A DNA stretch of 64,000 nucleotides from an uncultured Sphingomonadaceae bacterium (GTDB lineage Bacteria; Pseudomonadota; Alphaproteobacteria; Sphingomonadales; Sphingomonadaceae): contig CANMBD010000005.1 of assembly GCA_947495985.1 (NCBI GenBank), positions 124,001 to 188,000 on the forward strand. Direction: 5' to 3'. The notes below the pieces were generated by a model. The model made no database searches and had not been told where the DNA came from. It saw only the letters and a program-made list of their open reading frames with translations. The number at the start of each line of letters is the position of its first letter. Positions within the stretch are counted from its first letter, which is position 1. Below are positions 52,957 to 60,417 of this stretch, piece by piece. Made by a program: the position numbers and the translations under genes.

Positions 52957-53408
52957 TATTGAGCGTCCGGAATGAGATAGATGACCACCAGATTATCATC
53001 AAAATCGACAATGCCGATTTCACGACCTATCCGCCCGTCATGGGTTTCAAGCCGTCCTTCTTCGTAGACCTGCAGGCCCAGTTTTCGCGCGCCTTCCATT
53101 ACCGCGTCGGGATCAGCGACATCCAGAACGATGGCTCCGCGCCGAGGATGTGGCACTGGGTCCAGAGGGACATTCTTGACCTCTGACAAGGCCATGACGC
53201 GTGGCTGGCCGGGTAGTGAAAGGATTGAAAAACCAATTTCCGCCTCTTTCGGGATTTCAAACACCGGGAAAGAATAGCTGTCGGGATTATGACCCTTGCG
53301 AAAGGTTTCTTCGAAACCCAACACATCGCGATAGAAGGTCAGCGACCGGTCGATATCGGCCACGACAAAATTGCCGCGCTGAAACCGCGTCTGTTGTTTT
53401 TCACCCAC
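52956..53408 (-). CDS. VOC-family protein (glyoxalase/dioxygenase fold)
   Basis: 150 residues. VVADIDRSLTFYRDVLGFEE, RGAIVLDVADPDAVMEGARK and GIVDFDDNLVVIYLIP form a single glyoxalase-type module; a dimer would make a full site. I chose GTG 53408, with GGGAGA seven bases upstream, over a TTG two codons earlier. Proteins of this family bind a metal and isomerise or oxidise small acids. The metal ligands are not certain. It follows an NADP reductase gene by 12 bases. Confidence 0.82.
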   Translation of the reverse strand: MGEKQQTRFQRGNFVVADIDRSLTFYRDVLGFEETFRKGHNPDSYSFPVFEIPKEAEIGFSILSLPGQPRVMALSEVKNVPLDPVPHPRRGAIVLDVADPDAVMEGARKLGLQVYEEGRLETHDGRIGREIGIVDFDDNLVVIYLIPDAQ

Positions 53409-53420
53409 AATCAATCTCCC

Positions 53421-54515
53421 TCAAATCCAGTCATCCGGTTCACCCCGCACCGCGCAACATTGTACGCCGACATTCTGGCCGTAATACAGATTGGCCAGTG
53501 CACGGGGCATATGCTGAAAACCCTGCTCGACATCCTGCACGGGCTTCAGCTTACCATCATGTATCCATCCCGCCAGATCATCCATCACCGCATCCCAGCG
53601 GTCCAGATGATTATAGACAAAAAAGCCCTGCATCCGCGTTTCGGTGGCGCGCAGTCGGGTATAGTTGGATAGCTTGAACGGCTCGTCCCGCGTATATTCA
53701 CTGATCGATCCGCAGAGCACGACCCGGCTATGCAAACGCAGCCGTTCCAGACAGGCCTCCAGCGTCTCCCCGCCGACATTGTCAAAATAGAGGTCGATGC
53801 CGTCGGGTCGCAGTTCATCCAGCCGCGCTTCTATATTTTCGGATTTATAGTCAATCGCGTGGGAGCAGCCATGTTCGAGAATGAATGCACATTTTTCCGG
53901 TCCGCCCGCCATGCCGACCACATCGCAACCGACCACATTGGCGGCCATCTGGCTGACCATCGATCCGACCCCGCCAGCGGCTCCGGAGAGAACCATGCGG
54001 TCATCTTCCCTGGGATCGCCGCAGGCAAAGAGCCCGGCATGGGCGGAGAGGCCTGTCATGCCTAACACACCGGAGCCCAGTGCGGCGGGCAGTCCATTGG
54101 GCCGCATCCGGAAGAATTTTTCCTGCGGCGTCATTTTGGAGACCTTGTAAGTCTGCCAGCCTATTTGCCCCTGTACCATCTGGCCTTCGCGCCAGTCAGG
54201 ATGGCGGGATTTAACCACTTGTGCGACCCCGCGGCCATGAATGACATCGCCGGGTTCCAGTACCCGTTCTCCTGCGGCACCGGTGCCCTGCATGTAGAAG
54301 CGCATGACAGGAGCGAGGCCAAGATAATGGGTTTTCAGCAGTACTTCGCTTTCTCCGGGTTCCGGTATGTCGGTGATCGCCCATTCAAAATCCGTAGGCA
54401 CAACATTGCCAACTGGCCTTGCTGCGACGCGCCATTGGTAGTTGGCGTCGTCGTCAATCTGCTTGCCCGCAGACAGGGCATCAAAATCGGAAAGAGAGGA
54501 ACCGGCGGCGGTCAC
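53421..54515 (-). CDS. NADP-dependent oxidoreductase (PTGR-like MDR)
   Basis: 364 residues. PIPGxSEVLLKTHYLGLAP-like segment, GSGVLGMTGLSAHAGLF, SGAAGGVGSMVSQMAANVVG (cofactor loop) and FDNVGGETLEACLERLRLHS identify the leukotriene B4 12-hydroxydehydrogenase/alkenal reductase branch of the medium-chain family. It would reduce an enone or enoyl double bond with NADPH. The start GTG lies one base behind the upstream stop. It is coupled with VOC genes on both sides. Confidence 0.88.
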   Translation of the reverse strand: MTAAGSSLSDFDALSAGKQIDDDANYQWRVAARPVGNVVPTDFEWAITDIPEPGESEVLLKTHYLGLAPVMRFYMQGTGAAGERVLEPGDVIHGRGVAQVVKSRHPDWREGQMVQGQIGWQTYKVSKMTPQEKFFRMRPNGLPAALGSGVLGMTGLSAHAGLFACGDPREDDRMVLSGAAGGVGSMVSQMAANVVGCDVVGMAGGPEKCAFILEHGCSHAIDYKSENIEARLDELRPDGIDLYFDNVGGETLEACLERLRLHSRVVLCGSISEYTRDEPFKLSNYTRLRATETRMQGFFVYNHLDRWDAVMDDLAGWIHDGKLKPVQDVEQGFQHMPRALANLYYGQNVGVQCCAVRGEPDDWI

Positions 54516-54989
54516 TCAGTCATGAACCTTCACGACCTGGTTCACTTCAAAGAAATAGCCGTCCAGATCCCAGAAGGAACAGCCGATCATGTCCTTTTGC
54601 TTGCCATCAGCACCGGTCACGCTCCATTCACGTGGTTCGCTATGGATGGTGGAGCCCAGCGCGCGGGCCCGTTCCACCGCGCCTTTGGCGTCTTCCGATG
54701 CGACGACGAAAACCGGTGCGCCAAATTTGATTTCGGTGGGCAACTCTTCCGGTGCATCCTGCTTGGGGTCGAGCCATTCGAGCAGACCGATCATGCCGAT
54801 CATGTCATGCTCGCATTTCAGGATGATCAGGCGGGTCTTGTCACCCTTTTTACCAGCGGCGAGCTGCGTCCCGGACAAAATAAATGGTGTGTCCATCCAC
54901 TTGGTCATTCCAAAGACGGTTTCATACCAGTTGGAGGCAGTATCGCCGTTACGAACCATCAGGGTCGTTCGTTTTATAATATCAGTCAT
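54516..54989 (-). CDS. VOC-family protein (glyoxalase/dioxygenase fold)
   Basis: 157 residues: TDIIKRTTLMVRNGDTASNW at the start and SFWDLDGYFFEVNQVVKVHD at the end, with two or three catalytic-fold strands between. The terminal EVNQVVKV strand carries the usual last metal-ligand Glu. I chose ATG 54989, which overlaps the previous gene's stop (ATGA); the longer frame lacks support. It may act together with the other VOC and HapK-like proteins. Substrate unknown. Confidence 0.8.
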   Translation of the reverse strand: MTDIIKRTTLMVRNGDTASNWYETVFGMTKWMDTPFILSGTQLAAGKKGDKTRLIILKCEHDMIGMIGLLEWLDPKQDAPEELPTEIKFGAPVFVVASEDAKGAVERARALGSTIHSEPREWSVTGADGKQKDMIGCSFWDLDGYFFEVNQVVKVHD

Positions 54990-55288
54990 GCGATTTTGGG
55001 ACTTTCTATGACAAGGACCTGGCAATCGGCGATATCAGCGCGCAGCTTTTTGGCTTCCTGATATTCCGGGCTGTTCCAGAATCTGTGCACGGCCGCTTTG
55101 TCCGGCCATTCTGAAATGACCATGGAAGCGCCGTCACCAAAATCTCCTTCCAGAAGTTCTGCGCCTGGGCCACGCAAGACATAGCGTCCGCCGAATTTCT
55201 CAACCAGTGCTCCGGCAGCCGCGCCATAGCCGTTTATGAATTTGTCACGATCTGAAATTTTCGCGGTAACGATCATATAGGCGGGCAT
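54986..55288 (-). CDS. DUF1330 family small protein
   Basis: 100 residues: MPAYMIVTAKISDRDKFING, YVLRGPGAELLEGDFGDGAS and FWNSPEYQEAKKLRAD match DUF1330, a dimeric ferredoxin-like fold of unknown function related to HapK-like proteins. GAGGATTC precedes the ATG; the longer frame would translate operator site 7. It heads the part of the reverse operon that runs to 49350. Confidence 0.85.
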   Translation of the reverse strand: MPAYMIVTAKISDRDKFINGYGAAAGALVEKFGGRYVLRGPGAELLEGDFGDGASMVISEWPDKAAVHRFWNSPEYQEAKKLRADIADCQVLVIESPKIA

Positions 55289-55307
55289 GGGTGAATCCTC
55301 TTCAAAA

Positions 55308-55325
55308 AAGTTGTCCGGACAAATT
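55308..55325. promoter_or_regulatory. Regulon operator, site 7
   Basis: AAGTTGTCCGGACAAATT matches 17 of 18 positions. It lies 19 bases before the DUF1330 gene start, so a bound protein would overlap the promoter of the operon down to 49350. It also marks the split from the nitrilase-like gene upstream. Confidence 0.85.
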
Positions 55326-55361
55326 ACGCAAGGCGCAGTTGATTGCAACCGCTATTTTACA

Positions 55362-56513
55362 CTATTTCGGCCACCTTGCCTTGTCGCGCAAATAGCGCCC
55401 GGAATCCCGGGTGTCTTTGGGCTGATATTCCGCAAAAAGATTGGGCCCGTAGCGGGATCGATATTGTTCAAACACCGGCATGAACAGCTCGCTATGAACA
55501 ATCGGTTGCCGATTGCGCGCCCTGAAATTGGCTATCGGGATGCGCGTAGAAACCAGTGTTTCAAAAGCAGTTTTGGCGATATTGATGACATCGCCATCGG
55601 GCGCGTAAATGGCGGATCCGCCACCACCGGCATCGGCAAAATAATGTGGGTTTTCCGGCGATGCAGCGTTATTCGCCACCGCTGTATAGACGCCGTTATA
55701 GAGGCTGGTTGCCTGCATATCGACCGGGTTGAAACCGCCCGTCGCGGTGCGCAGGATGATCTCCGCGCCTTTCATCGCAAATGCCCGGAAGAGTTCCGGT
55801 TCGCGCTGTACCGAGCTGGTCGCAATATTACCGATCGGCGTACGTGTGACGGGGAGGACCGCGTCGGCTCCGTACATTTCGACATAGCGGTCCAGCACAT
55901 CATAAATGGTGGTGGTAAACAGTTCGAAATCGCCCCCGAAAAAGCCTTTTATGTTGCGGGCTTTCCAATGCTTGTCGACAATCTCGCCCTTGCCATTCAT
56001 GATCGTGGTGATGGACAGCAGGCTTTCCGGCCAGTCCGGATCGCGCACATAAGAACCGAAAACGAGCCAGCAACCATATTCACGCGCCTTGTGGGCAAGC
56101 ATTTCCGTCTCTTCGCCCGGTATCTCGATAGCTGCTCGCCGTGCATCCTGGATATTCCATTTGTGGTAATAGCCGGTAATCGGAAATTCGTGAAAGAAGA
56201 TCAGATCTTTCGGTCCGGAAAAACCATTTGCGGCGTCGATCAGGTCCATCATGTGTTGAACATTGGCGCGGCGGGTTTGTTTGAGGTTGCTGAGCTCAAC
56301 CGGTACGACCCGCGCCTGGGCGACGCCCAGGGAAATGGTGTCCTTGGCCAATGGCACCGTTTCATAACGGCCATCTGGCGTAATACTGATCTTGTCCGGT
56401 CCGCCTTTCTTGGCAGCATGGGCGAAATCAGTCCAGCTTAATGCAGCTCCAGCCGCCAGACCCGCGCCCGCTGAAAAGAGGCTGCGCCGCGAAACACCAT
56501 CCTTTTGGTCCAT
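55362..56513 (-). CDS. Tat-exported nitrilase-superfamily protein with Ser in place of the catalytic Cys (copy B)
   Basis: 383 residues. VSRRSLFSAGAGLAAGAALS is a clear twin-arginine signal, so it is likely periplasmic. Glu109 (FFHEFPITGYY) and Lys184 (KHWKARN) of the nitrilase triad are present, but the third residue, in NIATSSVQREPELFRAFAMK, is Ser233 where Cys is expected. It is a distant paralogue of the copy at 24148-25302, with the same Cys-to-Ser change and Tat export. I chose the ATG behind GAGAGGA, eight codons inside the longest frame. It might hydrolyse a C-N bond by a Ser-based route or bind a substrate. Confidence 0.85.
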   Translation of the reverse strand: MDQKDGVSRRSLFSAGAGLAAGAALSWTDFAHAAKKGGPDKISITPDGRYETVPLAKDTISLGVAQARVVPVELSNLKQTRRANVQHMMDLIDAANGFSGPKDLIFFHEFPITGYYHKWNIQDARRAAIEIPGEETEMLAHKAREYGCWLVFGSYVRDPDWPESLLSITTIMNGKGEIVDKHWKARNIKGFFGGDFELFTTTIYDVLDRYVEMYGADAVLPVTRTPIGNIATSSVQREPELFRAFAMKGAEIILRTATGGFNPVDMQATSLYNGVYTAVANNAASPENPHYFADAGGGGSAIYAPDGDVINIAKTAFETLVSTRIPIANFRARNRQPIVHSELFMPVFEQYRSRYGPNLFAEYQPKDTRDSGRYLRDKARWPK

Positions 56514-56537
56514 GATAAAATTCCTCTCATTTCTCAC

Positions 56538-57479
56538 TCATTCTGGGGGATCATTGTCCAGGAACGGACGGATGACCGTGACATATTTTTCCGTTGCGAG
56601 ATCAAAGCCACCCAGCGTGACACCATTGATATGTATCAGCCTGGCTTGCGGGAACAGGGGCAAGGCTGCCTCCGTCTCCTGCCTTAGGCTACCGTCGTTG
56701 GTGATCAGCAGAACAGGCTTTTGGACGGCCGGGAAACGTTCTTCTGCGGGATAGGTGAAAACGCCGTGATAGGCTTCCCAGCAATGCGGATAACATTGCA
56801 TCATGTCACCAAAATGTTCCTGCGCGCGCTCCAGGGACAGACCAGCTGTGGTCGCTGCTTTGGCAAAATCCCATTTTTTGGCGAGATGAGAGCCGTCAGA
56901 TGCAACTTGCTCAGGCTTGGCGTTGGCTTGATAGGCCTTTTTGCGTTCCGCACCGGTAAAGAAGGGCAGGCCGGGTAGTACCAGCCTGCGAACGAGGTCG
57001 GGATGTCGGATGCCAAGCTCTGTCGCGATCAGGGTGCCCGTGTGGTAGCCGAGTAGATCGACTGGTTGCCCCTGTTTGCCGCCATATCCCATCGCGTTGA
57101 GGACAGTCGCCGCAGATTCGGCATAACCACTTATGGATTGCAACTCCTTTGGCCGATCCGAATCGCCATAGCCGGGTGTGTCGATCGCGATGACGACCCG
57201 GTCGCTGGCCATGAGCTGCATGAACTTTAGGAAATAATCACTGGAATAAGGTGTGGGGTGGAATAGCACTAGCGGGGCTTTTGGGGATTCGGTCTCGGAG
57301 CGTGCGATGCGCACATGGACCTGGCCGAACGGTCCAGCGATAAAGTCGCGTTCTATTCTGATGGCAGGCGTTTCAACCGGAGAGGATATGCCGGATTTTG
57401 CCGAAGCTACATTGGCGGCGGAGAAAAGCGCGATAAACGTCACATAGGTCAAAAAAATACAGTTCCGATAAATCCGCAT
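56538..57479 (-). CDS. Secreted alpha/beta hydrolase-fold protein with Thr nucleophile position (copy B)
   Basis: 313 residues with a signal peptide (FLTYVTFIALFSAANVASA). RDFIAGPFGQVHVRIARSE, IDTPGYGDSDRPKEL and LLGYHTGTLIATELGIRHPD follow, with Thr147 where the nucleophile Ser should be. The C-terminal region (FPQARLIHINGVTLGGFDLA) has no His at the usual catalytic place. It is a paralogue of the cytoplasmic copy at 50795-51601 (shared GPFGQVH and Y/FHTG). Its export with the Tat nitrilase-like protein suggests a periplasmic step. It diverges from a TonB receptor. Confidence 0.84.
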   Translation of the reverse strand: MRIYRNCIFLTYVTFIALFSAANVASAKSGISSPVETPAIRIERDFIAGPFGQVHVRIARSETESPKAPLVLFHPTPYSSDYFLKFMQLMASDRVVIAIDTPGYGDSDRPKELQSISGYAESAATVLNAMGYGGKQGQPVDLLGYHTGTLIATELGIRHPDLVRRLVLPGLPFFTGAERKKAYQANAKPEQVASDGSHLAKKWDFAKAATTAGLSLERAQEHFGDMMQCYPHCWEAYHGVFTYPAEERFPAVQKPVLLITNDGSLRQETEAALPLFPQARLIHINGVTLGGFDLATEKYVTVIRPFLDNDPPE

Positions 57480-57526
57480 CCTACTTCCCTCGATCCCAAT
57501 TTCGCATTGCGTATCAGAATATTTGA

Positions 57527-57544
57527 GAAATGTCCGGACAAATT
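57527..57544. promoter_or_regulatory. Regulon operator, site 8
   Basis: GAAATGTCCGGACAAATT matches 15 of 18 positions with an intact core and right half. It lies 47 bases before the secreted hydrolase-like gene start, in a 252-base divergent gap that also holds site 9. Confidence 0.72.
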
Positions 57545-57644
57545 ATCAGATAGGATTAGTCTGATCCGCTATGCTTTCTTTCGGCATTGCCAGTAAGCGT
57601 TGTATTTTTGTGACAGTCCTTCCGTTCAAATAGCAGTGATCAAA

Positions 57645-57662
57645 AATTTGTCTGGACAAATT
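57645..57662. promoter_or_regulatory. Regulon operator, site 9
   Basis: AATTTGTCTGGACAAATT matches 17 of 18 positions; only one central base differs. It lies 69 bases before the TonB receptor start. Its centre is 118 bases from that of site 8. Confidence 0.84.
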
Positions 57663-57731
57663 ATCTTGATAGTGAAAGTTTGATGGTGAGGAAGAGAGTA
57701 AGCCGGCCACCGCCGGTCTCAGGGAGGAAAA

Positions 57732-60215
57732 ATGAAAAATATATTTAAAGCTGCGCTTCTGGCAGCAACTGCCGCTGTTCCGGTTTCGGCATATGCGCAA
57801 AATTTGCCCGCAGATGATGTGTCGGTAGAAGATGATTCGAATGTTATCATTGTCACTGCACGCAAAGTGTCTGAAAACCTGCAGGAAGTTCCGTCAACCA
57901 TCGCCGTCGTGACGTCTGACTCCATTGACAATCTGGCGCTGGATAGCGTTGCAGACATTTCCCGTGTGACCGCGGGACTGACATTTGATGACAGTTTTGG
58001 ACGCGACTCCAATCGGCCGGTTATTCGCGGCCAAGCCAATATTCTGGGCGATTCCGGTGTCGCCGTATTTATTGACGGTATCTATTTTAGCGGCTCGATT
58101 GGTGACTATAATGTCGATAATATTGAGCGGATAGAGGTCGTCAAAGGACCGCAAAGCGCGCTCTATGGCCGTAACACCTATTCTGGTGCGATAAATATCA
58201 TCTCCAAGGGACCAGCTGATCAGCTGGAAGGAAACATCACCCTCGATGTTTCTGAGAATGACCGGTACGAAATCACCGGCGGTATTAGAGGGCCGATAAC
58301 TGACTCGATCAGCGCCGCAGTGTCCGCTCGTTTTTATGATTTCGGCGGAGAGTTTACCAATTTGTTTGATGGTGAGAAAGTTGGCGATCAGTCATCTTAC
58401 TCTTTCTCCGGTGCTTTCCAGTATGACAATGATGGCCCATTCACGGCTTCGCTGCGGACTTACTACAACCGCACCGATGATGGTCAGCCTGCCATTTTTG
58501 CCCAAGATACCAGTGCCAATAACTGCTTCACCGATAACGGCGCACTTTATGGCGGCGGTGGCCGTTATTTCTGCGGGACCATCAGACCGCAAGCGATAAA
58601 CACCGATTATACACGGCAATTTGTCGACCCGGATGATGTTGGACTGGAAGCTAAGACGTTCAATGCTGCTTTTCGTATGGATTACGAGTTCAGTGATCAG
58701 GTCACTCTAACTTCATTGACCGGTTATAATTACCGGCGGGAGATTCTGAACACCGATGGAGACTATTCGCCGACCAGTTTCGAAACAGCTGTATTTGCTC
58801 GTTTTCCCGCGGGGCCACCCACTTTTGGTCCGACTGGGCCGATTTTCCCATTTGGCTTTGTTGGTACAACCGTTGATTTCTCTTTCTCGAACAACACGCT
58901 GACAGAAGACTGGTCGCAGGAACTGCGCCTGGCCTATGATGGTGACCGCTTTGATTTCTTGCTCGGCGGTTATTATTTCGATCAGGATAGCGACAGCCAG
59001 GATATTCGCGTGGTGCCCGCTGATGCGGCTGCTCGAGCCGGTGCAAGCTTTGGTGCGGCCTTTGCCAATGAACTGGCATTATGTGCGGCCAATCCGATTT
59101 GCGGATCAGTGGCGCCCTTTTTTGGACCCGCCACACCCAACTCCCGCGATCTCAATAGCCAGAATATCCGCAACTGGGCAATTTTCGGATCAGCCAGTTT
59201 TGATATCACGGATCGTCTGACCTTGGGTGTTGAAGGCCGTTACGCGTCAGAGCGCGTGCGGCAGTCGACCATTGATCGCGATGAAGGAGATGCCTTTCCT
59301 GCTCCCGTTATGGTTCGCGAGACTTTTAAGAAATTCTCTCCGCGGATCACGCTGGACTATAAAATCTCTCCGGACAATCTGATCTATGCCGATTTCGGAC
59401 AGGGTCAAAAGCCAGGTGGTTTTAACGGTGTGACCGCTATTAATGCGGGCGTGCCTTCCTATGAGGAAGAAGAGGTTGATGCTTTTGAAATCGGTACCAA
59501 AAATACCTTCGCTGACGGAAAGCTCATCTTCAATGCAGCGGCTTTTTACAATGAAATAACGGGTTACCAGCTGACCCAGAATGTCCAGTCGGCCGCGAAT
59601 GCGGTGTCTGCTATCGTCAATGCTGGCGATGCTCGTGTATTGGGTCTCGAAGTAGAGTTGCTCGCACGGCCCAATCCAAACTGGACGTTCACCGCAAACT
59701 ACGCATTGGCAGATAGCGAGTTTACGTCTGGGTTTGACGAAAACCAGGGCGTCCTCAATGATGTTGCCGACGATGGGCTGAACAATTGCTCAACCGGTTT
59801 CGAGTTCCCCGAGCTTGGTGCTTGTCCCGATGCCAAAGCGGTGTTCGGTTCCATTGACGGAAAGCGGATACCACGCGCACCCGTGCATCAGTTTTTCGTG
59901 GATGCCGATTACCGCACACCGATTGGCAGTGGCGATTGGGAATTTTTCGCGGGCGCTAATGTAACCGTTGTTTCCAGCAGTTTTGCACAAGTCCACAATC
60001 TAGCCAAAACCGGAGGCTCCGCCGTAGCCGATGCACGATTGGGGTTTGAGAATGAGAATTTCAAAATCCAGGCCTATGTGAAGAACTTTACGGATGAAGA
60101 CGCTGTGGCGCAAATTATCCGGTACGCGGATTCCAGTGACAATTTCCGGCGGAGTTTCATCGCTGGCCTACGTCCTGGTCGTCGCTTCGGGCTAATCCTC
60201 TCGGCGAAATACTAG
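57732..60215 (+). CDS. TonB-dependent outer-membrane receptor
   Basis: 827 residues: signal peptide (MKNIFKAALLAATAAVPVSA), plug starting NVIIVTARKVSENLQEVPST with IERIEVVKGPQSALYGRNTY, and a barrel ending GRRFGLILSAKY with a terminal aromatic. It is full length. AGGGAGGAAAA precedes the ATG. It diverges from the secreted hydrolase gene, with operator sites 8 and 9 between. Adjacent to another receptor, it suggests two transport substrates or stages. The transported compound is unknown. Confidence 0.94.
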   Translation: MKNIFKAALLAATAAVPVSAYAQNLPADDVSVEDDSNVIIVTARKVSENLQEVPSTIAVVTSDSIDNLALDSVADISRVTAGLTFDDSFGRDSNRPVIRGQANILGDSGVAVFIDGIYFSGSIGDYNVDNIERIEVVKGPQSALYGRNTYSGAINIISKGPADQLEGNITLDVSENDRYEITGGIRGPITDSISAAVSARFYDFGGEFTNLFDGEKVGDQSSYSFSGAFQYDNDGPFTASLRTYYNRTDDGQPAIFAQDTSANNCFTDNGALYGGGGRYFCGTIRPQAINTDYTRQFVDPDDVGLEAKTFNAAFRMDYEFSDQVTLTSLTGYNYRREILNTDGDYSPTSFETAVFARFPAGPPTFGPTGPIFPFGFVGTTVDFSFSNNTLTEDWSQELRLAYDGDRFDFLLGGYYFDQDSDSQDIRVVPADAAARAGASFGAAFANELALCAANPICGSVAPFFGPATPNSRDLNSQNIRNWAIFGSASFDITDRLTLGVEGRYASERVRQSTIDRDEGDAFPAPVMVRETFKKFSPRITLDYKISPDNLIYADFGQGQKPGGFNGVTAINAGVPSYEEEEVDAFEIGTKNTFADGKLIFNAAAFYNEITGYQLTQNVQSAANAVSAIVNAGDARVLGLEVELLARPNPNWTFTANYALADSEFTSGFDENQGVLNDVADDGLNNCSTGFEFPELGACPDAKAVFGSIDGKRIPRAPVHQFFVDADYRTPIGSGDWEFFAGANVTVVSSSFAQVHNLAKTGGSAVADARLGFENENFKIQAYVKNFTDEDAVAQIIRYADSSDNFRRSFIAGLRPGRRFGLILSAKY

Positions 60216-60231
60216 TCGGCTTTCTCCCCTC

Positions 60232-60268
60232 AAAAACCCGCTGCCCATGTTCTGGCGGCGGGTTTTTT
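60232..60268 (+). terminator. Terminator after the first of two TonB receptor genes
   Basis: AACCCGCTGCC and GGCGGCGGGTT pair around a 7-base loop and are followed by a TTTTTTC run. It is a rho-independent terminator between the two receptor genes, so the second needs its own promoter. Confidence 0.8.
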
Positions 60269-60332
60269 CTGATTTGCGATGCAAACTAGGCACAAATATC
60301 GCGCCAAAGCGGAAAACTTTGGCGGTTTTCAA

Positions 60333-60350
60333 AATTTGTCTGGACAAATT
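60333..60350. promoter_or_regulatory. Regulon operator, site 10
   Basis: AATTTGTCTGGACAAATT, identical to site 9, matches 17 of 18 positions. It lies 67 bases before the second TonB receptor start, in tandem with site 11, 47 bases centre to centre. Confidence 0.84.
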
Positions 60351-60379
60351 AGCCGATCAGTGGAATCTGGATTATAACA

Positions 60380-60397
60380 AATTTGTCCGGACAAATA
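60380..60397. promoter_or_regulatory. Regulon operator, site 11
   Basis: AATTTGTCCGGACAAATA matches 17 of 18 positions. It lies 20 bases before the TonB receptor start, so it overlaps the expected transcription start. With site 10 it may allow DNA looping or stronger repression. Confidence 0.86.
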
Positions 60398-60417
60398 AAT
60401 CAAGGGGAGATGTGGGG

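Noticed and set aside
54866..54886. A GTCCCGGACAAA stretch inside a VOC gene resembling the operator.
   Set aside because: It has an extra central base and lies deep in a coding region, so it is not counted.
60247..60417. A longer reading frame for the last TonB receptor, starting with FWRRVFSDLR.
   Set aside because: These codons cover two operator palindromes and no signal peptide; the ATG at 60418 starts a proper one.
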